Assembly: GCA_023301785.1 (NCBI GenBank)
Contig: JALZUF010000197.1
Coordinates: 1-18,391, forward strand
Source of the DNA: Alphaproteobacteria bacterium
Lineage (GTDB): Bacteria > Pseudomonadota > Alphaproteobacteria > Micavibrionales > Micavibrionaceae
Direction: 5' to 3'
Length of the DNA: 18,391 bases
The notes beneath the pieces are model-generated. The model saw only the letters and a program-made list of their open reading frames with translations, did not search any database and was not told the origin of the DNA. The position numbers and the translations under genes are program-made. Below are positions 6,467 through 13,056 of the stretch, piece after piece; position 1 is the stretch's first letter, and each line of letters begins with the position of its first letter.

Positions 6467-7084
6467 CTAATGAAGTTGCTTCAATCGTTGGCTTTTTTGA
6501 TTGTTAACGATTTTGCTAAAACCTGATAAAAACGCATCATAAAACTCAAGATTATATATTTCATTGCCGATCATAGCTTTGTTTTTAAACAAAACCACGC
6601 GTTGTGGTAGGTTTTTCACAATAATCGGGCGCTCGGATAAGTCACATTCTTGCTCGCCATGATGATGATAAATGGCGTGATCGAAACTTAACGCATCCTT
6701 TAATTCCAAATTAAAAAGACTGGGGCATGAAAATTGGCAATGGGCAAAATTGGAATTCGTCAGTATGGTATTTGAAAAATAGCTGCCCTGAAACTGCGTA
6801 TGCGCGCAATTTGTTTCTGCTATACAGGCCTCTTTCAAATTCGTGTTGCGGCAGTCTGCACCAGATAAATCAGCCTCTGTTATATTCGCTCCAGTTAGAT
6901 TTGCGCCCCATAAATTAGCATTTTGAAGATTTGCACTATCCAGCTCGGCATTAGGTAGCTTAGCTCCTCTTAGATCAACACCGTTTAAATCCACCTTATC
7001 TTTAACCGCTTGCTCAACGGCACGCTTAACACTGCTAAAACGCCCTTCAAATAATATTTTTCCTGAAACTGATTTTAAATACAT
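6467..7084 (-). CDS. Pentapeptide-repeat protein
   Basis: A 205-residue protein. The start is set at the ATG at 7084 because GGAGAG lies 7 nt upstream. Earlier in-frame starts (TTG at 7117, ATG at 7099) lack such a site and sit on or next to the probable transcription start. Residues about 31-125 hold pentapeptide repeats with the A(D/N)Lxx pattern: VDLNGVDLRGAKLPNAELDS, ANLQNANLWGANLTGANITE, then ADLSGADCRN. These predict a right-handed square beta-helix. The repeats become irregular and Cys-containing after residue 78. The last 70 residues are a separate domain with a HHH cluster (PIIVKNLPQRVVLFKNKAMI). Functions of this family range from topoisomerase protection (Qnr/MfpA) to unknown scaffolding; nothing here picks one. 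It has its own promoter 15 nt past the methyltransferase stop. Confidence 0.88.
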   Translation of the reverse strand: MYLKSVSGKILFEGRFSSVKRAVEQAVKDKVDLNGVDLRGAKLPNAELDSANLQNANLWGANLTGANITEADLSGADCRNTNLKEACIAETNCAHTQFQGSYFSNTILTNSNFAHCQFSCPSLFNLELKDALSFDHAIYHHHGEQECDLSERPIIVKNLPQRVVLFKNKAMIGNEIYNLEFYDAFLSGFSKIVNNQKSQRLKQLH

Positions 7085-7103
7085 ATAAATACTCTCCATT
7101 AAC

Positions 7104-7117
7104 TTGGTTGAAACCAA
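7104..7117. promoter_or_regulatory. 14-nt perfect inverted repeat at the pentapeptide gene transcription start
   Basis: TTGGTTGAAACCAA reads as TTGGTT and AACCAA arms around a 2-nt centre. It begins about 6 nt downstream of the predicted -10 box, over the expected +1. This is a common place for a repressor operator, and the size and symmetry suit a MarR-type dimer. Binding by the nearby regulator is a guess. Confidence 0.4.
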
Positions 7118-7122
7118 TTAAA

Positions 7123-7150
7123 TAAATATGGCATTTACCATTAATGTCAA
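7123..7150 (-). promoter_or_regulatory. Probable sigma-70 promoter of the pentapeptide-repeat gene
   Basis: A perfect -35 TTGACA (7150-7145) is followed after 16 nt by TATTTA (7128-7123), or after 17 nt by ATTTAT. The position gives a leader of about 30 nt containing the GGAGAG site, which agrees with the chosen start codon. The -10 match is only moderate. Confidence 0.5.
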
Positions 7151-7165
7151 GTATTTTCTATATAA

Positions 7166-8464
7166 TCAAGATATGCGTGTCATCGCACAGGCAAAGAAAC
7201 CATCAGTTTGGTGATCTTTTGGTGTCAAACGTAGATAGTTTCCATCCACTGGGCACGGTGTATCTTCTGGCCAAATTTCAGAAATTTTCAAAATTTCATA
7301 ATTATTATGTTCCTTTAAGAACGCTTCAATCTGCTCTTCATTTTCTTCTGTGAACATCGAACATGTTGCATAAACAAGACGGCCGCCTACTTTTACTTTA
7401 TCCGCAACCCGTCCCAAAATTTCAGTCTGTGATTGTTTGATTTCATCCAAAGATGGCCCATAACTATACCACCTTAAATCTGGATTACGGCGCCAGGTCC
7501 CTGATGATGAACAAGGCGCATCAACCAAGACAACATCCATTGCATCTTTTTGACGGCGCAACCATTTACGGTTTTTTTCATCTTCTAATGAGCGCACTTC
7601 AATATTATGAACATCTGCTTTTTTATAACGACGACGCCCTTTTTCCAAACGGCGACTATCATTATCCAACGCAAAGATAATCCCTTTACCTTGCATCTCT
7701 GCGGCAAGGCCCAATGTTTTACCACCACCACCAGCGCAGAAATCCATGACACGCATGCCAGGCTCAACCCCGCAAATATGAGAAATAAGCTGTGATCCCT
7801 CATCCTGAATTTCAACAAATCCTTTATGAAACGCTTTTGTTGCACTCATGTAAGGCTTCCCTACCGTTCTTAAACCGACAGGTGAATAAGTCGTACGCGT
7901 TGTTTCAACTTCATCTTTCTTAAGCGAGTTTTGTGCCTGTTCAACATCGATCTTAATCGTATTCACACGCAAATCGAGCGGCGCAGAATCAAGCATTGCA
8001 TTCATTTGCACCTCAAGCGTATCGCCGTATAAAGGCTTTAGCTTATCCAATGCCCATTCAGGACATTCGCAGCGCACTTCAACGGGCATTCCATCATGCG
8101 TTAAGCTTTTGCCTTCCAGCGCTTCCACCATTTTAGTTTCATTATCATTCAATGGCTCAGGGCAATATTGTTCATCTACAAAACGAATAGAGACATCATG
8201 CGCCGATAATCCATCGAGCACGATATAAGCCAGCACACGCGAACGCGGTGAAATCTCTAGTTCTACTTTATTAAGCCACCAGCCTAAACGCGCATGAGCG
8301 CGCATTGTGTTATAAACCAGCTCAACGATTGATTTACGATCCTTTGATCCGATGTAGCGTTTATGATGCAGGTAATCCCGAATGGTGTTATCCATCGGTG
8401 TTTTAGACGTTTCAATCCGCGTCATAATCTCGATCGCTGTTTGTATTCTTGCGCCGTCTCTCAT
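7166..8464 (-). CDS. RsmB/NOP-family rRNA (cytosine-5) methyltransferase
   Basis: SAM-dependent enzyme that methylates carbon 5 of a cytosine in RNA, most likely 16S rRNA, in the cytoplasm. The 432 residues include an N-terminal NusB-like helical region (about 1-110, with YIGSKDRKSIVELVYNTMR). The Rossmann methyltransferase core has motif I VMDFCAGGGGKT at 239-250, motif IV DAPCSSSGTWRRNPDL with Cys318, and motif VI ATCSMFTEENE with Cys368. The two Cys are the pair expected for m5C methyltransferases. The end, DGFFACAMTR, is also typical. AAGGA upstream of the ATG lies in the last codons of the transporter gene, so the two are coupled. From the usual alphaproteobacterial order guaB, RsmB-type, guaA, it belongs to that old cluster. 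The exact target base cannot be told. Confidence 0.95.
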   Translation of the reverse strand: MRDGARIQTAIEIMTRIETSKTPMDNTIRDYLHHKRYIGSKDRKSIVELVYNTMRAHARLGWWLNKVELEISPRSRVLAYIVLDGLSAHDVSIRFVDEQYCPEPLNDNETKMVEALEGKSLTHDGMPVEVRCECPEWALDKLKPLYGDTLEVQMNAMLDSAPLDLRVNTIKIDVEQAQNSLKKDEVETTRTTYSPVGLRTVGKPYMSATKAFHKGFVEIQDEGSQLISHICGVEPGMRVMDFCAGGGGKTLGLAAEMQGKGIIFALDNDSRRLEKGRRRYKKADVHNIEVRSLEDEKNRKWLRRQKDAMDVVLVDAPCSSSGTWRRNPDLRWYSYGPSLDEIKQSQTEILGRVADKVKVGGRLVYATCSMFTEENEEQIEAFLKEHNNYEILKISEIWPEDTPCPVDGNYLRLTPKDHQTDGFFACAMTRIS

Positions 8465-8471
8465 TGTTCCA

Positions 8472-8918
8472 TTATCCTTTTAAAGTCAGTATTGCGCCAA
8501 TGCCAAGCAAAATAAGCCCTGACAACTTCGTCCAAGTCATAGGGCGCGCTATATCAGCAAGCACACCGTAATGGCTTAGTATGGCAGAAAATATTAATTG
8601 TCCAGCAATAAGCAACGCAACCATCGTCGCGACACCTAGATGAGGAACAGCATAAATTGCAGCGGTTACAAAAACCGCGCCTAATAATCCCCCCATAAAC
8701 ATCCACCATTTTAAACCTTCTGTATTAATAGGCGTTACACGTCCACTCATAAACATCGCTATAATGAGTAAGATAATGGTGCCCACCGCAAAAGAAATAA
8801 AAGACGCCCACACAGCATTATCAACATGATGGACGAGCCGTGCATTAATCAGTGGTTGCAAAGCTGTCATTGCGCCTGCGATAAAAATAATAATTGGGTA
8901 GAGTAAGACTATATTCAT
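8472..8918 (-). CDS. DMT superfamily transporter, YdcZ/DUF606 type
   Basis: A 148-residue inner-membrane protein with about five hydrophobic helices. It starts MNIVLLYPIIIFIAGAMTAL, then QPLINARL, and has the characteristic GGLLGAVFVTAAIYAVPHLG and ATMVALLIAGQLIFS. It ends LSGLILLGIGAILTLKG. Length and motifs match the DMT_YdcZ family (PF04657), small transporters related to EamA proteins with half the usual ten helices; they probably work as dimers. The substrate is unknown. Its ATG overlaps the stop of the GNAT gene as ATGA, and its own stop lies 7 nt before the methyltransferase, so the three form one operon. Confidence 0.92.
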   Translation of the reverse strand: MNIVLLYPIIIFIAGAMTALQPLINARLVHHVDNAVWASFISFAVGTIILLIIAMFMSGRVTPINTEGLKWWMFMGGLLGAVFVTAAIYAVPHLGVATMVALLIAGQLIFSAILSHYGVLADIARPMTWTKLSGLILLGIGAILTLKG

Positions 8919-9460
8919 TTATCCAAAATCTCCTTTATATTCCGCCAAGCATAACACACTTCTTTGGCACGCGATGGTCCAAATTCAGTCATTTTTTTAC
9001 CGACGCGTTGACCGCCCATAGCCTCATAAAACCCGCAGCCACGTTTGTTTTTATCCAACGCCCACAAACATAATGATTGGTGCTTTAACTCTTGTAAATT
9101 TTTCACTGCTTCAGATAACAGCGCTTTACCCACGCCCTGCCTAAAATAATCAGGATGTACGTATATGGCATATATTTCAGATGAATATAGTGGACGTATT
9201 TTTGACATACCTGCGGGCGGGTTTCTAAGCTGTCCAAAGCTGATAAAGCCAGCAGATTGGCTATCAACTGATAGTATCAGCTGTGTTGAATCATCCATTT
9301 CAAAAAATGTAACCCATTTTTCTTTGTACTGTTCTACGGTCTTGGCATCCAAAAACGCTTGATCAATAATCCCACTTTCCGCCGCCAATTTACTGGCAAG
9401 GTGAATGTGTGCCAAATCGGGAATGTCATTTTGTGTCGCTTGTCTTATCGTGTAGATCAT
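8915..9460 (-). CDS. GNAT family N-acetyltransferase
   Basis: A 181-residue cytoplasmic enzyme that probably transfers an acetyl group from acetyl-CoA to an amine. It begins with the common GNAT opening MIYTIRQATQNDIPDLAHIH. The core strand and pyrophosphate loop read IYAIYVHPDYFRQGVGKALL, fitting the R/QxxGxG/A acetyl-CoA motif as RQGVGKA. They are followed by a helix and LCLWALDKNKRGCGFYEAMG, the usual motif B with a Tyr near the active site. The acceptor is unknown. It is the first gene of the operon with the YdcZ-type transporter and RsmB-type methyltransferase (4-nt ATGA overlap). It diverges from the small plus-strand membrane protein genes across 73 nt. Confidence 0.93.
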   Translation of the reverse strand: MIYTIRQATQNDIPDLAHIHLASKLAAESGIIDQAFLDAKTVEQYKEKWVTFFEMDDSTQLILSVDSQSAGFISFGQLRNPPAGMSKIRPLYSSEIYAIYVHPDYFRQGVGKALLSEAVKNLQELKHQSLCLWALDKNKRGCGFYEAMGGQRVGKKMTEFGPSRAKEVCYAWRNIKEILDK

Positions 9461-9533
9461 CGTATTTGGAACTTTTTTGTTTCTTTCTTGTTTGTATCAT
9501 TAACAAATTAAAACAAAAAGAAAGATTTATATT

Positions 9534-9689
9534 ATGAATTCAGGAATATTGACCATCATTGCAGTAGCCCTTATAGCCATCGCAGGTATCTTATTTTACC
9601 AATCACAACAAAAATCACCTGCTGAAGAAGTGGCAGACAGTGTGAGCCAAGCTGCTCAAGATATCGGCGACGCCGCTACTGGCAATTAA
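9534..9689 (+). CDS. 51-residue single-pass membrane protein
   Basis: A short frame from ATG 9534 to TAA 9687-9689. It reads MNSGILTIIAVALIAIAGIL with FYQSQQ next, so residues about 5-22 are one strong membrane helix. The tail (SPAEEVADSVSQAAQDIGDA) is small, acidic and probably helical. A purine-rich AAAAAGAAAGA lies about 9-19 nt upstream, not a classical site. It is followed 27 nt later by a longer protein of the same plan, short N-terminus, one helix, acidic Ala/Glu-rich tail. That repetition makes a real gene pair more likely. No family is recognised. Confidence 0.6.
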   Translation: MNSGILTIIAVALIAIAGILFYQSQQKSPAEEVADSVSQAAQDIGDAATGN

Positions 9690-9716
9690 ACTAAACTAAT
9701 ATAAGGAGGTACTTTT

Positions 9717-10067
9717 ATGAGTAATATAAAAACTTACGTTATCATTGCTTTGGTCGTCCTCGTTGGTGTTCTAGGGTTTACCCTAATGAGTTCGGAAGAA
9801 CCAACTCGGCCAAATACCGCTTTGATTCAATCAGAAATAGACGAGGCTAAGGTACGCGCTATTCAAACGATAGACGCAACTGTTGAAGAAGCTGATCTTA
9901 TTATAGTTGATAAAGTTCAAGCGGTGCCGCCTGCTACAAATGAAATAGCTGGTGAGACTATCGAAGAAGCCATCAACGACATAGACGAAATCGTTCAAGA
10001 CGCCGTTGAAGATATTCAGGAAACTGCTGAAGAGGCGGCTGAAGAAGTGGGCGAAGAGGCTCGCTAA
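9717..10067 (+). CDS. Single-pass membrane protein with acidic helical tail
   Basis: A 116-residue protein with a very strong ribosome binding site, AAGGAGGT (9703-9710), 6 nt before the ATG. Residues about 6-24 (TYVIIALVVLVGVLGFTLM) form one membrane helix. The rest is very acidic: residues 78-116 carry repeated E/D-A and E/D-I units (EEAINDIDEIVQDAVEDIQE), likely an amphipathic helix or coiled coil facing the periplasm or, if inverted, the cytoplasm. No family is recognised. The same plan is seen in the 51-residue protein just upstream. Its stop lies 6 nt from the convergent guaB stop, so the transcripts probably overlap. Confidence 0.85.
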   Translation: MSNIKTYVIIALVVLVGVLGFTLMSSEEPTRPNTALIQSEIDEAKVRAIQTIDATVEEADLIIVDKVQAVPPATNEIAGETIEEAINDIDEIVQDAVEDIQETAEEAAEEVGEEAR

Positions 10068-10073
10068 AACCTT

Positions 10074-11558
10074 TTAAGTTTCTGTTCTATAATTTGGAGC
10101 CTCGCGCGTAATCGTAATGTTATGTGCGTGGCTCTCTTTAAAGCCTGCACCTGTCATGCGAACAAACTGCGCTTTGGCTTTCATCTCGCTAATCGTCGCA
10201 CATCCTGTGTAGCCCATAGAGGCACGTAAACCACCGACCATTTGGTGAATGATGTTACTGACGGGGCCTTTATAAGGAACGCGTCCTTCGATACCTTCGG
10301 GCACAAGCTTATTACTATCGGTCACATTACCTTGGAAATAACGCTCAGACGAGCCTTTTACCATCGCGCCAACAGACCCCATACCACGGTAAGATTTATA
10401 CGAGCGCCCTTGGTAAAGAATAATCTCACCCGGTGCTTCGTCTGTCCCTGCAAAGGCAGAGCCCATCATCGCACAATCTGCACCAGCCGCGATGGCTTTT
10501 GCGTAATCACCTGAATATTTAATACCGCCATCAGCGATGACTGGAATACCATGCTTATGCGCCACTTCGGCAACATTCATGATTGCCGTTAATTGCGGTA
10601 CACCCACACCTGCGACAACGCGTGTTGTACAGATTGACCCTGGACCAATACCTACTTTAACCGCATCTGCGCCCGCATCAATCAACGCTTTCGCGGCATC
10701 GCCTGTCGCAATATTACCCGCAACGATTTGAACTTTATCGCCTGTCATTTTCTTTATACGTGTCACCATATCAAGCACACCTTTTGAATGACCGTGCGCG
10801 GTATCAATAACGATCACATCAATTTCAGCCGCCGCCAAAGCTTCGGCGCGCGCAATGTTACTTTCACCTGTTCCAATCGCCGCACCAACACGCAGGCGAT
10901 CTTGGCTGTCTTTACAAGCATTTGGGAAGGCGCGTGCTTTTTCGATATCTTTCACTGTGACCAAACCCGTACAGCGTTCTTGATCATCCACCACCAATAA
11001 TTTTTCAATACGGTTCTGATGGAGTAATTTTTTAGCTTCGTGTTTATCAACACTGTTATAAACCTTCACCAAATTTTCTGATGTCATTAGCTCGCGCACA
11101 GGTTGCTCTGGGTTTTGTGCGAAACGGACATCACGATTGGTTAAAATACCAACCAGCTTACCAGTCGCTTCTTCCGTGACAGGAAAACCAGCAAAGCCGT
11201 AATGTTCCATCATTTGTAACGCTTCGGCCAATTTTGCATCTGGTGAAATTGTAATCGGATTAACGACCATACCAGATTCATAACGTTTTACTTTACGAAC
11301 CGCATCGGCTTGGCGTTCAATATCCAAATTGCGGTGAATGATCCCAAGGCCGCCATTTTGCGCCATTGCTATTGCCATTTCCGCTTCGGTCACTGTATCC
11401 ATTGCCGATGATAATAAAGGAATATTTAGGCTAATTGATTTTGTTAACTTGGTCTTTGTTTCAACCGCATCAGGTAAAACTGAGGAGGCCGCAGGGACGA
11501 GTAAAACATCGTCAAATGTCAGGGCTTCTTCTAAAATCTTTTGGGGAGCTTTTGTCAT
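10074..11558 (-). CDS. guaB: Inosine-5'-monophosphate dehydrogenase
   Basis: Oxidises IMP to XMP with NAD+, the first committed step to GMP. The 494 residues fit the long bacterial form. The barrel begins ALTFDDVLLVPAASSVLP. A two-CBS (Bateman) regulatory domain lies about residues 97-210, with FAGFPVTE, LVGILTNRDVRF and KLLVVDD. The catalytic loop GIGPGSICTTR carries Cys310, and GNIATGDAA, VIADGGIKYSGD and GRSYKSYRGMGSVGAM follow. The mobile flap has SSERYFQ and EGIEGRVPYKG with Arg426. All key residues are present. It lies 76 nt after rlmE and has its own likely promoter in that gap. guaA, which uses its product, is on the same strand further on but separated by about 7 kb. Confidence 0.98.
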   Translation of the reverse strand: MTKAPQKILEEALTFDDVLLVPAASSVLPDAVETKTKLTKSISLNIPLLSSAMDTVTEAEMAIAMAQNGGLGIIHRNLDIERQADAVRKVKRYESGMVVNPITISPDAKLAEALQMMEHYGFAGFPVTEEATGKLVGILTNRDVRFAQNPEQPVRELMTSENLVKVYNSVDKHEAKKLLHQNRIEKLLVVDDQERCTGLVTVKDIEKARAFPNACKDSQDRLRVGAAIGTGESNIARAEALAAAEIDVIVIDTAHGHSKGVLDMVTRIKKMTGDKVQIVAGNIATGDAAKALIDAGADAVKVGIGPGSICTTRVVAGVGVPQLTAIMNVAEVAHKHGIPVIADGGIKYSGDYAKAIAAGADCAMMGSAFAGTDEAPGEIILYQGRSYKSYRGMGSVGAMVKGSSERYFQGNVTDSNKLVPEGIEGRVPYKGPVSNIIHQMVGGLRASMGYTGCATISEMKAKAQFVRMTGAGFKESHAHNITITREAPNYRTET

Positions 11559-11595
11559 GGTGCAAATCCTAAGTTCTTATGTGGTTTGCAAGAGA

Positions 11596-11623
11596 GTTAT
11601 AGCGTTTTAGGTTTAAATTGCAA
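11596..11623 (-). promoter_or_regulatory. guaB: Probable sigma-70 promoter of guaB
   Basis: TTGCAA (11623-11618) and TATAAC (11601-11596) are separated by 16 nt in the 76-nt gap between rlmE and guaB. Transcription would begin about 30 nt before the ATG, and an AGGA lies between. A second TTGCAA copy follows at about 11586-11591, close to +1, which could belong to an operator. Confidence 0.5.
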
Positions 11624-11634
11624 GAAAATTTTGA

Positions 11635-12336
11635 CTACCCTCTAAACCCTTGTGCGATAACAAAAGTTTCGGCGCTTTCTTTGCGGCTGGACGGGGGTTT
11701 GACGTGTTTTACGGTTTTAAAATCTTTTTTCATCATAGTGAGGATATCGTTACTGGTGCCGCCTTGGCGGGTTTTGGCAAGAAAAGTACCTTCTGGCTTT
11801 AGGACATCTTTGGCAAAATCATAAGCCAGTTCAACCAACATCATGATACGCAAGTGATCCGTATTTTTATGGCCGATTGTATTGGGTGCCATATCAGACA
11901 GAACAATATCAGCCTTTTGACCGTCCATCGCCGCAATCAATTTATCGGGAGCATCTTCGTCATTAAAATCCATTTCTAAGAACGTCACCCCAGGAAGCGG
12001 ATCGACTTCGAGGATATCCAGTCCAATAACTTGGCAGCCTTTGTTCGCAGCCACTTGGCACCAACCGCCTGGAGCGCAACCCAAATCCACGACCAACATA
12101 TCGGGTTCAAGCAGGTTCAATTTTTCATCTATCTCAAGAAGCTTGTAAGCGGCGCGGCCGCGGTAGCCATCCATTTGCGCCTTAGCAACATAAGGATCAT
12201 TCAGTTGGCGTTTAAGCCATTTTGTTGAGGAGGTTTTACGCCCCTTCGCGCTTTTGACGTGTTCGGATTTCTCGCGCGTGGTGCGCTTTTTACTGCTCTT
12301 ATTGGCGAAATTCTTTGGGGGTGTCTTTTTGGTCAT
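11635..12336 (-). CDS. rlmE: 23S rRNA (uridine-2'-O) methyltransferase
   Basis: Methylates the 2'-OH of U2552 (E. coli numbering) in the 23S rRNA A-loop, helping late 50S assembly. The 233 residues start with a Lys/Arg-rich extension of about 35 residues common in alphaproteobacterial versions. Then come GYRGRAAYKLLEID (Lys65), the SAM-binding VVDLGCAPGGWCQVA (83-97) and VLSDMAPNTIGH (Asp148). They are followed by FLAKTRQGG (Lys188) and SAETFVIAQGF (Glu223). Lys-Asp-Lys-Glu matches the catalytic tetrad of the RrmJ/FtsJ family. It follows a small membrane protein gene by 4 nt and precedes guaB, matching the usual neighbourhood in this class. No strong ribosome binding site is visible, so translation is probably coupled to the upstream gene. 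Confidence 0.96.
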   Translation of the reverse strand: MTKKTPPKNFANKSSKKRTTREKSEHVKSAKGRKTSSTKWLKRQLNDPYVAKAQMDGYRGRAAYKLLEIDEKLNLLEPDMLVVDLGCAPGGWCQVAANKGCQVIGLDILEVDPLPGVTFLEMDFNDEDAPDKLIAAMDGQKADIVLSDMAPNTIGHKNTDHLRIMMLVELAYDFAKDVLKPEGTFLAKTRQGGTSNDILTMMKKDFKTVKHVKPPSSRKESAETFVIAQGFRG

Positions 12337-12340
12337 AGCG

Positions 12341-12688
12341 TCATAATGACATTGTTACGAGTGATATACAAAACGCTAATATAAAAATTGAGATGCCGGC
12401 CGCCATGTAGACGAAGGAATTGCGTTCCTTTGACACATGCCCCAATAGCAAGAAGCCGAAAATAAAGAGGCCATATACGATGTAACCACGATACATGATC
12501 GGGAAATCCCATAATGGTAAAAATCCATCTGGATAGCCAAGCTCGTTAAAAAGCTCAACCTGTAGACGGAGGGCAATCATACAAAGAAGGATAAATAATG
12601 CCCCTTTGATTTTTTGGTGCTTTGCCAAGAAAATTAGGGCAAGCGGTATCCATAGGGCGTCTAGCCAATTTAAAGCAATATCAATCAT
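12341..12688 (-). CDS. Small multi-pass membrane protein of unknown function
   Basis: A 115-residue protein with four hydrophobic stretches: about residues 8-22 (WLDALWIPLALIFLA), 28-42, 68-84 and 93-113. Two charged loops (AKHQKIKG, GHVSKERNS) predict both ends on the same side of the inner membrane. WDFPIMYRGYIVYG in the middle is distinctive, but I do not recognise the family. It ends 4 nt before rlmE and starts with an ATGA overlap with the upstream ORF. It therefore probably forms one transcript with rlmE. No ribosome binding site precedes its ATG, in line with coupled translation. Confidence 0.75.
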   Translation of the reverse strand: MIDIALNWLDALWIPLALIFLAKHQKIKGALFILLCMIALRLQVELFNELGYPDGFLPLWDFPIMYRGYIVYGLFIFGFLLLGHVSKERNSFVYMAAGISIFILAFCISLVTMSL

Positions 12689-13026
12689 GTTTTAAAACTT
12701 AAACGCTCATAGGGTGAAGTAATTTCAAATGCTGATAATAAAGACACGTACAGCAAATGAAAAGAGTGTTTTTTCATGCCTTGTAAAGCTTTGATATAAT
12801 TACACAATATAGCGTCCTTTAGTTTGTTTGGTTCAAATTGAGGGGGTGGGGGCATTTTATTGAAAAATAAGCTCACTTTTACGCCGAATACGACCCCACA
12901 TTTTAAGGAAGAAATAATGTAACGCTTTGATTTTAATAGCGAATAAACCATGACCTTACTTTTTTCGTTTAATTTTTCGGGCGGCTGGGGTATTTGGGTG
13001 AGTAAAGGCATAGAATAATATAGCAT
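12685..13026 (-). CDS. Uncertain ORF, 113 residues, upstream of the small membrane protein
   Basis: An open frame from ATG 13026 (or TTG 13032) whose stop overlaps the next start as ATGA. That overlap is the best argument that it is translated. The protein has a basic N-terminal half, an unusual PPPP stretch near the middle and no recognised motif or membrane helix. No ribosome binding site is seen before either start, and a Met inside (KMPPPPQF) could be the real start. If it is not a gene, 12689-13056 is a 368-nt intergenic stretch holding the promoters of the divergent rlmE and protease transcripts. Its region is AT-rich with several runs of A or T. Confidence 0.4.
   Translation of the reverse strand: MLYYSMPLLTQIPQPPEKLNEKSKVMVYSLLKSKRYIISSLKCGVVFGVKVSLFFNKMPPPPQFEPNKLKDAILCNYIKALQGMKKHSFHLLYVSLLSAFEITSPYERLSFKT
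12994..13021 (+). promoter_or_regulatory. Possible promoter of the M48 protease gene
   Basis: TTGGGT (12994-12999) and TAATAT (13016-13021) are 16 nt apart and about 35 nt before the protease start. Both boxes are imperfect, and the site lies within the uncertain minus-strand ORF. Support is position and partial match only. Confidence 0.3.
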
Positions 13027-13056
13027 ATTCAAGCATGAAATTAGGAATTATTCCCT

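Noticed and set aside
7085..7117. TTG (7117) or ATG (7099) starts for the pentapeptide-repeat protein
   Set aside because: They lie on or next to the predicted transcription start and lack a binding site; ATG 7084 has GGAGAG at good spacing.
10242..11610. Several plus-strand frames of 64-90 residues opposite guaB
   Set aside because: They are antisense to a complete guaB and resemble no protein family.
13044..13054. GGAATTATTCC palindrome just before the protease start
   Set aside because: It is only 11 nt, AT-rich, and overlaps the probable ribosome binding site; not enough to call an operator.
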